Assembly: GCF_002025705.1 (NCBI RefSeq)
Contig: NZ_CP018846.1
Coordinates: forward strand, 3,959,501-4,023,500
Direction: 5' to 3'
Source of the DNA: Pseudomonas putida
GTDB lineage: Bacteria; Pseudomonadota; Gammaproteobacteria; Pseudomonadales; Pseudomonadaceae
DNA length: 64,000 nucleotides
The notes under the pieces: generated by a model
Database searches by the model: none
Told to the model about the DNA's origin: nothing
Seen by the model: only the letters and a program-made list of their open reading frames with translations
Program-made: the position numbers and the translations under genes
Shown here: piece by piece, positions 1-7,530 of the stretch
How positions within the stretch are numbered: the first letter of the stretch is position 1
How the letters are laid out: each line of letters begins with the position of its first letter

Positions 1-312
1 GAAGTAGATCACCGCAGCTGCCAGAATCGCGCCGATCACTTGGGCGATGACGTAGGGCAGCAACTCCTTGGCAGGGAAGCGCCCGCCCACCACCAGCCCG
101 AACGACACGGCGGGGTTGAGGTGACAGCCGGAGATATGACCGATGGCGAACGCCATGGTCAGCACGGTGAGCCCGAAAGCGAAAGCGACACCGAGCACGC
201 CGATGCCGACGGGAGAACTGGCTGCAAGTACGGCACTGCCGCAGCCACCAAGAACCAACCAGAAGGTGCCGACCAGCTCGGCCCCCATCCGTGTACCCAG
301 AGACATGGTCAT
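1..312 (-). CDS. aqpZ: Aquaporin Z, N-terminal part (runs off the window edge)
   Basis: These are the first 104 residues of a MIP-family water channel of the inner membrane. The protein begins MTMSLGTRMGAELVGTFWLV, typical of the first AqpZ helix. The first pore motif is visible as SGCHLNPAVSFG around residues 60-70, with the conserved NPA. The start at 312 has a good ribosome site (AGGAAAGG) just upstream; an alternative ATG lies at 306. The rest of the gene, including the second NPA box, is outside the window. The family assignment is firm. Water rather than glycerol as substrate is inferred from the N-terminal sequence. Confidence 0.92.
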   Translation of the reverse strand, partial: MTMSLGTRMGAELVGTFWLVLGGCGSAVLAASSPVGIGVLGVAFAFGLTVLTMAFAIGHISGCHLNPAVSFGLVVGGRFPAKELLPYVIAQVIGAILAAAVIYF

Positions 313-423
313 CGACCTTTCCTCAAGTAGTGGAACGCAATGGATGCGCAAGCCCAACTGCTTGATGAAGGTTTGCTCACAAAAATTTAGCAGACCTTTG
401 GCTGATGGCCAGTAACGGCATGA

Positions 424-518
424 GGCCGCTTCGCGCCCCATCGCCGGCAAGCACGGTTCTCACAAGGATGCGCTATCCCTGTGAGCTGCGCTTGCCGGCG
501 ATGGGGCGCGAAGCGGCC
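424..518. repeat. Inverted REP-like pair between aqpZ and gntR
   Basis: Two perfect 29-base arms, 424-452 and 490-518, can form a long hairpin (ggccgcttcgcg...gccggcaagc and its complement). It lies just downstream of the minus-strand gntR stop and upstream of aqpZ, so it could end gntR transcription. There is no clear U-tract. Confidence 0.8.
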
Positions 519-540
519 CTCAAATGACTCAGGCAAACGA

Positions 541-1296
541 TCAACCCTTGGCGGAAGCCTTGGGCTTTTTCAGCAAGTGCGAGAACACGGCGTGAAGGTC
601 GTCCGAGGCACTCTCGTCGTCCAGGTTCAGCTTGCTGTCGATGTGGTCCATGTGGTGCATCATCAGGCTCACCGCCTGCTCCGCATCGCGCGCCTCGATG
701 GCATCGATCAACTGCATGTGCTCGTCATAGGAGCAATGCGAACGGGTGCCGCTCTCATACTGGGCGATGATCAGCGAAGTCTGCGATACCAGGCTGCGCT
801 GGAAGCTGACCAGCGGGGCGTTGCCTGCGGCTTCGGCGAGCTTCAGGTGGAACTCGCCGGAAAGACGGATACCGGCGCCGCGGTCGCCACGGGAGAAGCT
901 GTCGCGCTCCTCGCGCACCATCTGACGCAGTTCGTTGAGCTGCTCCAGGGAGGCATGCTGCACGGCCAGTTCGGTGATGGCGCGTTCGACCATGCGCCGC
1001 GAGAAGAACACCTGGCGCGCCTCTTCTACCGTCGGGCTGGCCACCACGGCGCCGCGGTTAGGCCGCAGCAGCACCACGCTTTCGTGGGCCAGGCGCGACA
1101 GGGCGCGGCGAATGATGGTGCGGCTGACGCCAAAGATCTCGCCCAGCGCTTCCTCGCTCAACTTGGTGCCCGGCGCCAATCGCTGCTCGAGGATCGCCTC
1201 GAAAATATGCGCGTAGACGATGTCGTCCTGGGTACCACTGCGGCCGGCCTTGCCAGTGCGCGCAGGTTTTTTCAGAGGTTGCAGCTGTTCGTTCAT
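541..1296 (-). CDS. GntR-family (FCD/FadR subfamily) transcriptional regulator
   Basis: A 251-residue regulator. The N-terminal winged helix-turn-helix lies at about residues 28-95 (KLSEEALGEIFGVSRTIIRR), followed by an all-helical FCD ligand domain with conserved His/Asp positions (EFHLKLAEAAGN; HMDHIDSKL). I chose the ATG at 1296; an in-frame ATG at 1332 has no ribosome site and would place the TTGTACACAG box inside the gene. It is divergent from the purine permease, and TTGTRYACAA boxes lie in the shared intergenic region. FCD proteins usually bind small organic acids. Here a purine-degradation intermediate is the natural guess, and repression of the urate genes is inferred from the shared boxes. 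Nothing in the sequence identifies the ligand. Confidence 0.9.
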   Translation of the reverse strand: MNEQLQPLKKPARTGKAGRSGTQDDIVYAHIFEAILEQRLAPGTKLSEEALGEIFGVSRTIIRRALSRLAHESVVLLRPNRGAVVASPTVEEARQVFFSRRMVERAITELAVQHASLEQLNELRQMVREERDSFSRGDRGAGIRLSGEFHLKLAEAAGNAPLVSFQRSLVSQTSLIIAQYESGTRSHCSYDEHMQLIDAIEARDAEQAVSLMMHHMDHIDSKLNLDDESASDDLHAVFSHLLKKPKASAKG

Positions 1297-1331
1297 GGGC
1301 TCTCGAGGCACGAAGAGAAAGTATGGCGCCA

Positions 1332-1341
1332 TTGTACACAG
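1332..1341. promoter_or_regulatory. TTGTRYACAA-like box before gntR
   Basis: TTGTACACAG, one base off the family seen elsewhere in the window, 36 bases upstream of the gntR start. It could allow autoregulation. Confidence 0.5.
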
Positions 1342-1430
1342 GCTGAGGCGATTCCGCAGGGGGCGTTTTACCTATATAGCCGTTGTACGACGCATTGCGC
1401 ACACAAAAGATAAAACATTATTTGCATTCT

Positions 1431-1440
1431 TTGTACACAA
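1431..1440. promoter_or_regulatory. TTGTRYACAA box in the gntR/permease divergent region
   Basis: TTGTACACAA, with half-sites TTGTA and TTGTG, lies about 140 bases before the permease start and 135 before the gntR start. It matches the half-site layout of FadR/GntR operators. A more degenerate copy (TTGTACGACG) begins at 1383. Confidence 0.6.
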
Positions 1441-1581
1441 AAGCATAATCCACCCAGCAACTTCTTGACCCGTGAGTCAACAAAGCGCGTCAGACGTCTG
1501 CCTTCCCTCGTGGAGCCACCAAGTGCATTGCTCAGGACCCTGGCTCCAACAACAACAAGAAAGACTTGAGGAGTACTCGCT

Positions 1582-2931
1582 GTGGAAAGCCGCAAATCCG
1601 AAGCACCTACGCTGGATCTCGCGCCACCGCTCGAAACGAGTTGGCTGGAGCGGATTTTCAAACTCAAGCAACACGGCAGCACTGTCAGAACCGAACTGAT
1701 CGCCGGGGTGACCACCTTCATCACCATGGCATACATCATCTTCGTCAACCCCAACATCATGGCCGACGCCGGCATCGACCATGGTGCCGCTTTCGTCGCC
1801 ACCTGCATCGCCGCCGCGCTGGGCTGCCTGCTGATGGGCCTGTACGCCAACTGGCCGGTGGGCCTGGCGCCGGGCATGGGGCTTAACGCGTTCTTTACCT
1901 ACACCGTGGTCGGCACCATGGGCTACAACTGGGAAACTGCGCTGGGGGCGGTGTTCGTCTCGGGCGTGCTGTTCATGTTCCTGACTTTGTCGAAAGTGCG
2001 CGAATGGCTGCTGAACAGCATCCCGGTCAGCCTGCGCCATGCCATGGGGGCCGGCGTCGGATTGTTTCTCGGGCTGATCGGCCTGAAAACCGCCGGCATC
2101 ATCGTCGACAGCCCGGCCACGCTGATCAAGCTGGGCTCGCTGCATGAGCCAGGGCCGCTGCTGGCGGCGGTGTGCTTCCTGCTGATCGCCATCCTCAGCT
2201 ACAAACGGGTGTTCGGCGCAATCCTGATCAGCATCATCGGCGTCACCCTTGCTGGCTGGGGCCTGGGGCTAGTGAAGTTCGGCGGGGTGATGTCGATGCC
2301 GCCGAGCCTGGCGCCAACCTGGATGGCCATGGACGTGGCCGGCGTGTTCAACGTCAGCATGATCAGCGTGGTGCTGGCGTTTCTGTTCGTGCACATGTTC
2401 GACACTGCCGGCACGCTGATGGGCGTGGCACAGCGGGCGAATCTGGTAGCGCCGGACGGGCGCATCGAGAACCTGTCACGGGCATTGAAGGCCGACAGTG
2501 CTTCGAGCGTGTTCGGCGCCGTGGTCGGTGTACCGCCAGTCACCAGCTATGTCGAAAGTGCTGCGGGTGTGGCCGCAGGTGGCCGAACCGGCCTGACGGC
2601 TGTGGTGGTGGGCATCCTGTTCATCGCCGCGATGTTCTTCGCACCATTGGCTGGAATGATCCCGGCTTACGCGACTGCCGGTGCGCTGATCTATGTGGCG
2701 ATGTTGATGATGGGCAGCATGGCGCACATTCATTGGGACGAAGCCACCGACAGCATTCCGGCGATCGTCACGGTGATCATGATGCCGCTGACCTTCTCGG
2801 TCGCCGACGGTATTGCCCTGGGCTTCATCAGCTATGTGGCATTGAAGGCAGGTACCGGCAAGTACAAGGAAATCTCCGCCAGCCTGTGGGTGCTTTGCGC
2901 GATCTTCATTGCCAAGTTCGTGTTCCTCTGA
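1582..2931 (+). CDS. AzgA-like NCS2 purine permease (adenine/guanine/hypoxanthine type)
   Basis: A 449-residue polytopic inner-membrane protein of the AzgA/GhxP/PurP branch of nucleobase:cation symporters. The early segment RTELIAGVTTFITMAYIIFV and the later ADSASSVFGAVVGVPPVTSY are diagnostic for this branch. The start is GTG at 1582, with GAGGAG eight bases upstream. It is transcribed away from the GntR gene and sits next to urate-degrading genes, so it probably brings in hypoxanthine, guanine or adenine for conversion to urate. The exact substrate cannot be read from the sequence. Confidence 0.88.
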   Translation: MESRKSEAPTLDLAPPLETSWLERIFKLKQHGSTVRTELIAGVTTFITMAYIIFVNPNIMADAGIDHGAAFVATCIAAALGCLLMGLYANWPVGLAPGMGLNAFFTYTVVGTMGYNWETALGAVFVSGVLFMFLTLSKVREWLLNSIPVSLRHAMGAGVGLFLGLIGLKTAGIIVDSPATLIKLGSLHEPGPLLAAVCFLLIAILSYKRVFGAILISIIGVTLAGWGLGLVKFGGVMSMPPSLAPTWMAMDVAGVFNVSMISVVLAFLFVHMFDTAGTLMGVAQRANLVAPDGRIENLSRALKADSASSVFGAVVGVPPVTSYVESAAGVAAGGRTGLTAVVVGILFIAAMFFAPLAGMIPAYATAGALIYVAMLMMGSMAHIHWDEATDSIPAIVTVIMMPLTFSVADGIALGFISYVALKAGTGKYKEISASLWVLCAIFIAKFVFL

Positions 2932-2949
2932 ACCCTCACTGCACCAACC

Positions 2950-2975
2950 AAGGGCGCTTCGGCGCCCTTTCTTTT
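2950..2975 (+). terminator. Rho-independent terminator after the purine permease
   Basis: A GC-rich stem (AAGGGCGC / GGCGCCCTT around a TTC loop) is followed by TCTTTT, 19 bases after the permease stop. Confidence 0.85.
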
Positions 2976-3000
2976 ATTGGCTGCGCATGACGGCGCGTGT

Positions 3001-3111
3001 AGGAGCGGCCTTGTGTCGCGAAAGGGCCGCAAGGCGGCCCCTGCGGTTCATGCTGCGAAGCTGAGATCTCGTGGGCGCTGCGCACCCGGTTCGCGACACA
3101 AGGCCGCTCCT
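3001..3111. repeat. REP-type inverted pair
   Basis: Arms 3001-3022 (aggagcggccttgtgtcgcg...) and 3090-3111 are complementary. The same unit recurs near 27.4 and 31.4 kb. Confidence 0.85.
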
Positions 3112-3151
3112 GCAACAATGCAGACCGGCTGCCAACGATAAACAGCAGACG

Positions 3152-3180
3152 AAAAAAAGCCCGCCAGTGTGAGAGCGGGC
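3152..3180 (-). terminator. Rho-independent terminator of uraH
   Basis: On the minus strand, stem GCCCGC/GCGGGC (3175-3180 with 3159-3164) is followed by a run of seven U (complement of 3152-3158), about 34 bases after the uraH stop. Confidence 0.9.
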
Positions 3181-3213
3181 CAAAGGACCTACGAAGATTC
3201 TTCTAGCGACCAA

Positions 3214-3567
3214 CTAGCTTCCGCGGTAGGTCGAATAGCTGTACGGCGAGATCAGCAGCGGCACGTGGTAGTGCTCCTGCTTTTCATCGATGCCGAAACG
3301 CAACACGACAACATCAAGAAACGCCGCATCCGGCAGCTGCACGCCGCGGGCACGGTAATAGGCGCCAGCACTGAACTGCAGCTGGTAGACGCCGGTACGG
3401 TAGTCGTCACCTTGCAGCAGCGGCGCGTCGACGCGGCCATCGCTGTTGGTCAGGGCAGTGTTCACCAGCTCCAGCTGCTGGCCTTCGACGCGGTACAGCT
3501 CGACCTTGATCGAGCTGCCTGGGCAGCCATGCGCGGCATCCAGTACGTGTGTGGTCAAACGTCCCAT
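3214..3567 (-). CDS. uraH: 5-hydroxyisourate hydrolase (transthyretin-related protein)
   Basis: 117 residues, the usual size for cytoplasmic HIU hydrolase. It hydrolyses 5-hydroxyisourate to OHCU, the second step of urate breakdown. The family signatures are visible: N-terminal LTTHVLDAAHGCPG with catalytic His7, a central arginine-containing strand, and the C-terminal tetrapeptide YRGS that separates enzymes from transthyretin. There is no signal peptide. It is the only urate gene on the minus strand here and is divergent from puuE; both face two TTGTRYACAA boxes. Its terminator is obvious. Confidence 0.96.
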   Translation of the reverse strand: MGRLTTHVLDAAHGCPGSSIKVELYRVEGQQLELVNTALTNSDGRVDAPLLQGDDYRTGVYQLQFSAGAYYRARGVQLPDAAFLDVVVLRFGIDEKQEHYHVPLLISPYSYSTYRGS

Positions 3568-3676
3568 CTGCTTGTCGCCTCTTGTTCAATCTATGGGCAA
3601 AAAATACACAGCTAACGCCCCGGCTTGGGGCCTGCGATGTGCGGGAATGACGCCATTAAGACATTTCATCGCCAGA

Positions 3677-3686
3677 TTGTACACAA
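3677..3686. promoter_or_regulatory. TTGTRYACAA box, uraH side
   Basis: TTGTACACAA, 110 bases upstream of the uraH start in the 377-base uraH/puuE divergent region. Confidence 0.6.
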
Positions 3687-3859
3687 TTTTTTAATCCCTT
3701 CCGTCGCAGCCCCGACAAACCGGCCACCAGTCGCAAATACAGGCGCTGTGCAGAGCCTGACGTCATTAACTGACCAATCAGGCAGGTTTCTTGCAATACA
3801 TTCTCATGCGACAAAAGGGAAGAAATGCGGAAAAACAGGCTTACAAAAGATTTCAGAAG

Positions 3860-3869
3860 TTGTATACAA
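3860..3869. promoter_or_regulatory. TTGTATACAA palindrome, puuE side
   Basis: Perfect 10-base palindrome 75 bases upstream of the puuE start. With the copy at 3677 it gives each divergent unit its own box. I see nothing else recognisable in this intergenic region. Confidence 0.65.
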
Positions 3870-3944
3870 TCAGCCCATCCGGTGGTGCGACATCCCGACG
3901 CGGCCCGCCCACCCCCGCACAAACGCACAAGAAGGAAGACTGCA

Positions 3945-4871
3945 GTGAGCGCTGACTACCCTCGCGACCTGATCGGTTACGGCAACAACCCTCCTCACCC
4001 GCAATGGCCGGGCAACGCTCGCATCGCGCTGTCTTTCGTCCTCAACTACGAGGAAGGCGGCGAACGCAACATCCTGCACGGTGACAAAGAGTCCGAAGCC
4101 TTCCTGTCCGAGATGGTAGCCGCCCAGCCGCTGCAGGGTGCGCGCAACATGAGCATGGAATCGCTGTACGAATACGGCAGCCGTGCCGGTGTGTGGCGCC
4201 TGCTCAAGCTGTTCAAGGACAGCGGCGTCCCCCTGACCATCTTCGCCGTGGCCATGGCCGCCCAGCGCCACCCCGACGTGATCCGCGCCATGGCCGAAGC
4301 CGGCCACGAGATCTGCAGCCACGGCTACCGCTGGATCGACTACCAGAACATGGACGAGGCCCAGGAGCGCGAGCACATGCTCGAAGCCATCCGCATCCTC
4401 ACCGAACTCACCGGTGAACGCCCGGTGGGCTGGTACACCGGCCGCACCGGCCCGAACACCCGCCGCCTGGTCATGGAGGAAGGTGGCTTCCTGTATGACA
4501 GCGACACCTATGACGACGACCTGCCCTACTGGGAGCCGAACAACCCGACCGGCAAGCCACACCTGGTGATCCCTTACACCCTGGACACCAACGACATGCG
4601 CTTCACCCAGGTACAGGGCTTCAACTGCGGCGAGCAGTTCTTCCAGTACCTGAAAGACGCCTTCGACGTGCTGTACGCCGAAGGTGCCGAAGCGCCGAAG
4701 ATGCTTTCGATCGGCCTGCACTGCCGCCTGGTTGGCCGCCCGGCACGCCTGGCTGCGCTCAAGCGCTTCGTCGATTACGCCAAGAGCCACGACCAGGTCT
4801 GGTTCGCCCGTCGCGTGGACATCGCCCGCCACTGGCACGCCACCCACCCGTACAAGAAAGAGAACGCCTGA
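3945..4871 (+). CDS. puuE: Allantoinase PuuE (polysaccharide-deacetylase fold)
   Basis: 308 residues that open allantoin to allantoate. PuuE belongs to the carbohydrate esterase 4/polysaccharide deacetylase superfamily and is unrelated to the metal-dependent AllB allantoinases; the family is described as cofactor-independent. Recognisable segments are SADYPRDLIGYGNNPPHPQW at the N-terminus, VLNYEEGGERNILHGD, and SHGYRWIDYQNMDEAQ. I chose GTG at 3945 (ribosome site AAGGAAG, known N-terminus SADYPRD); the frame stays open upstream to 3825 but without family similarity. The stop overlaps the uraD start by one base (TGATG), which indicates translational coupling. Confidence 0.95.
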   Translation: MSADYPRDLIGYGNNPPHPQWPGNARIALSFVLNYEEGGERNILHGDKESEAFLSEMVAAQPLQGARNMSMESLYEYGSRAGVWRLLKLFKDSGVPLTIFAVAMAAQRHPDVIRAMAEAGHEICSHGYRWIDYQNMDEAQEREHMLEAIRILTELTGERPVGWYTGRTGPNTRRLVMEEGGFLYDSDTYDDDLPYWEPNNPTGKPHLVIPYTLDTNDMRFTQVQGFNCGEQFFQYLKDAFDVLYAEGAEAPKMLSIGLHCRLVGRPARLAALKRFVDYAKSHDQVWFARRVDIARHWHATHPYKKENA

Positions 4872-5386
4872 TGACCGCCTTCAAAACCCTCAAGCCCTCC
4901 ACCCTGGACCGTGACGCCTTCGTCAAGGTTTTCGCCGACATCTACGAGCACTCGCCGTGGGTCGCCGAAAAAGCCTACGACCTGGGCCAGCTGGGTGAAC
5001 TGGACGAGATCGAGGCGCTGCACCAGCGCATGAGCGACATCCTGCTCAGCGCCAACCACGCCTCCCAACTGGCGCTGATCAACGCTCACCCGGATTTGGC
5101 CGGCAAGGCCGCCATCCAGGGCGAGCTGACCGAATCGAGCACCAACGAGCAGGCCGGCGCCGGCATCCACCAGTGCACCGCCGAAGAGTTCGCCCGCTTC
5201 ACCGAGCTGAACGACGCCTACAAGGCCAAGTTCCAGTTCCCGTTCATCATGGCGGTGAAGGGCAGCAACCGGCACCAGATCCTCGCTTCCTTTGAAAAGC
5301 GCATCCACAACGATGCCGATGCCGAGTTCAAGGAAGCCTTGGCGCAGATCAACCTGATCGCCCTGTTCCGCCTGCTGCAGCTGTAA
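4871..5386 (+). CDS. uraD: OHCU decarboxylase
   Basis: 171 residues. It decarboxylates 2-oxo-4-hydroxy-4-carboxy-5-ureidoimidazoline stereospecifically to S-allantoin. The active-site block INAHPDLAGKAA is present (His73, Asp75), as is the glutamate-rich helix downstream (STNEQAGAGIHQCT). It starts on the last base of the puuE stop and lies 51 bases before allA, so it is part of a puuE-uraD-allA-puuD operon. Confidence 0.95.
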   Translation: MTAFKTLKPSTLDRDAFVKVFADIYEHSPWVAEKAYDLGQLGELDEIEALHQRMSDILLSANHASQLALINAHPDLAGKAAIQGELTESSTNEQAGAGIHQCTAEEFARFTELNDAYKAKFQFPFIMAVKGSNRHQILASFEKRIHNDADAEFKEALAQINLIALFRLLQL

Positions 5387-5437
5387 GCGACAGCCGAACC
5401 CTATTTTAGAAAAACGAACAATAGAAGAGATAACCGC

Positions 5438-5941
5438 ATGCGCACCCTGATGATCGAGCCCCTGACCAAAGAAGCCTTCGCCCCCTTCGGAGACGTGATC
5501 GAAACCGACGGCAGCGACCACTTCATGATCAACAACGGCTCGACCATGCGCTTCCACAAGCTCGCCACGGTCGAGACCGCCGAGCCTGAAGACAAGGCGA
5601 TCATCAGCATCTTCCGCGCCGACGCGCAGGACATGCCGCTGACCGTGCGCATGCTGGAACGCCATCCGCTGGGCAGCCAGGCTTTCATTCCGCTGCTCGG
5701 CAACCCCTTTCTGATCGTGGTCGCGCCGGTTGGCGATGCACCTGTATCAGGCTTGGTCCGTGCCTTCCGCAGTAATGGCAGGCAGGGCGTTAATTACCAT
5801 CGCGGCGTGTGGCACCACCCGGTGCTGACGATCGAAAAGCGGGATGATTTCCTGGTGGTTGATCGCAGTGGTTCTGGCAACAACTGCGATGAGCATTACT
5901 TCACCGAGGAACAGATGCTGATCCTCAATCCCCACCAATAA
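5438..5941 (+). CDS. allA: Ureidoglycolate lyase
   Basis: 167 residues, the family size. AllA splits ureidoglycolate into glyoxylate and urea. The cupin-like fold shows as LTKEAFAPFGDVIE near the N-terminus, the conserved MLERHPLGSQAFIPL, and GVNYHRGVWHHPVL, whose histidines line the active site. The ribosome site AGAAGAG precedes the ATG. Its products link to two other parts of the window: glyoxylate to gcl, and urea to the transporter at 31.6 kb. No allantoicase or allantoate amidohydrolase gene lies between it and puuE. Confidence 0.94.
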   Translation: MRTLMIEPLTKEAFAPFGDVIETDGSDHFMINNGSTMRFHKLATVETAEPEDKAIISIFRADAQDMPLTVRMLERHPLGSQAFIPLLGNPFLIVVAPVGDAPVSGLVRAFRSNGRQGVNYHRGVWHHPVLTIEKRDDFLVVDRSGSGNNCDEHYFTEEQMLILNPHQ

Positions 5942-5986
5942 GAAAAGGTCAGTCATCCTTCTCGGTGACTGGCAGAGGTACATACT

Positions 5987-7315
5987 GTGGAAGCACACCT
6001 TCACGAATGGCTGAACCTGAGCATTCGCTGGGTTCACATGATCACCGGTGTCGCCTGGATCGGTGCATCGTTCTACTTCGTCTGGCTGGAGAACCACCTG
6101 AACCGAAGCAACCCGCGCGATGGGTTGTCGGGTGATCTCTGGGCGATTCACGGCGGTGGTATCTACCACCTGGAGAAATACAAGCTCGCACCCCCGAAAA
6201 TGCCCGAGAACCTGCACTGGTTCAAATGGGAAGCCTACTTCACCTGGATGTCCGGTATCGCCCTGCTGTGCGTGGTGTTCTACTGGAACCCGAGCCTGTA
6301 CCTGCTGGCACCCGGCAGCACCCTGAGCGGTGCCGAAGGCGTGGCCATCGGTATCGGTTCGCTGGTCGCCGGCTGGTTCATCTACGACTTCCTGTGCGAC
6401 TCGCCGCTGGGCAAGCACCCTGCCCTGCTCGGTGCCGTGCTGTTCGTCCTGATCATCGCTGCCTGCTTCGGCTTCAGCCTGGTGTTCAGCGGCCGCGGTG
6501 CGTACCTGCACACCGGCGCGATCATCGGCACCATCATGGTCGGTAACGTGTTCCGCATCATCATGCCGGCCCAGCGCCAGCTGGTGGCGGCGATCGAGAA
6601 CAACCAGACTCCGGACCCGGTACTGCCGGCCAAGGGCCTGCTGCGCTCGCGTCACAACAACTACTTCACCCTGCCGGTGCTGTTCATCATGATCAGCAAC
6701 CACTTCCCGAGCACCTACGGTAGCCAGTACAACTGGCTGATCCTGGCGGGTATCGCAGTAGCCGCGGTTCTGATCCGCCACTACTTCAACACCCGCCACG
6801 ACAGCAACAAGTACGCCTGGACCCTGCCGGTCGGCGCTCTGGCGATGATCTGCCTGGCCTATGTCACCGGTCCGAAGCCGATGGCAGTCAGCCCTGAGCA
6901 GGCCGCGGCGAAGGTCGAGTACCAGCCGCTGCCGGCCACCGCCGTAGGTGGCAAGACCGCTGCCGAGCTGCGCGCCGAGGAAGCCGCCAAGGCCGCCGAA
7001 GCACCAGCCGCACCAGCCGAAGCTCCGGCCCAGGCGACCGCACAGGCTGCCGGTGGCGACTTCGACAAGATCCACAAAGTCATCCAGGAACGCTGCAGCG
7101 TGTGCCACTCGTCGAAACCGACCAGCCCACTGTTCAGCGCAGCACCTGCCGGCGTGATGTTCGACACCCCGCAGCAGATCCAGGCCCAGGCCGCGCGCAT
7201 TCAGGCGCAAGCGGTCGCCAGCCAGATCATGCCGCTGGGCAACATCACCCAGATGACCGCCGAAGAGCGCAAGCTCGTCGGTGACTGGATCGCCAAAGGC
7301 GCTCAGGTCAACTGA
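5987..7315 (+). CDS. puuD: Membrane-bound urate hydroxylase PuuD with C-terminal cytochrome c domain
   Basis: 442 residues. The N-terminal ~300 residues hold about eight hydrophobic helices, starting HEWLNLSIRWVHMITGVAWI, as in the PuuD urate oxidases that replace soluble uricase. An Ala/Pro-rich linker (about residues 325-355) leads to a cytochrome c module with haem motif CSVCH at 370-374 and a late Met ligand region (ASQIMPLGNITQM). PuuD is known to oxidise urate to 5-hydroxyisourate and to pass electrons to its haem domain instead of making peroxide from oxygen. The start is GTG at 5987 with GAGG upstream. The haem requirement ties it to the ccm cluster later in the window. Confidence 0.93.
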   Translation: MEAHLHEWLNLSIRWVHMITGVAWIGASFYFVWLENHLNRSNPRDGLSGDLWAIHGGGIYHLEKYKLAPPKMPENLHWFKWEAYFTWMSGIALLCVVFYWNPSLYLLAPGSTLSGAEGVAIGIGSLVAGWFIYDFLCDSPLGKHPALLGAVLFVLIIAACFGFSLVFSGRGAYLHTGAIIGTIMVGNVFRIIMPAQRQLVAAIENNQTPDPVLPAKGLLRSRHNNYFTLPVLFIMISNHFPSTYGSQYNWLILAGIAVAAVLIRHYFNTRHDSNKYAWTLPVGALAMICLAYVTGPKPMAVSPEQAAAKVEYQPLPATAVGGKTAAELRAEEAAKAAEAPAAPAEAPAQATAQAAGGDFDKIHKVIQERCSVCHSSKPTSPLFSAAPAGVMFDTPQQIQAQAARIQAQAVASQIMPLGNITQMTAEERKLVGDWIAKGAQVN

Positions 7316-7330
7316 TCCACCCTCTCCTGC

Positions 7331-7396
7331 CAGGGCGTCCGCGCGCCCTGACGGGGGCGGCCTTGCGCCGCGAAGAGGCCGGTACCCCCGGCCTCG
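7331..7396. other. Hairpins between puuD and the urate permease
   Basis: Two stems can form here: CAGGGCG/CGCCCTG at 7331-7350, and GAGGCCGG pairing with CCGGCCTC at about 7374-7394. Neither has a clear U-tract, so partial termination or mRNA processing is possible. The rest of 7316-7530 shows nothing recognisable. Confidence 0.45.
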
Positions 7397-7530
7397 CCCT
7401 TTACAGATTCATGCAACAAGCAAGCATCGAGCGTTCGACTGCATGCGGGAACCCCAGGCTGCCTCCAACGGGCCTGCCGTATGCGACTGGCGCTTGGATC
7501 CGAGAATAAAAACAAAACTCGAGGTGCTGC

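Noticed and set aside
3825..3944. An N-terminal extension of puuE
   Set aside because: The extra 40 residues are basic, unlike the family, and include the TTGTATACAA operator; the GTG at 3945 has a ribosome site and the known family start.
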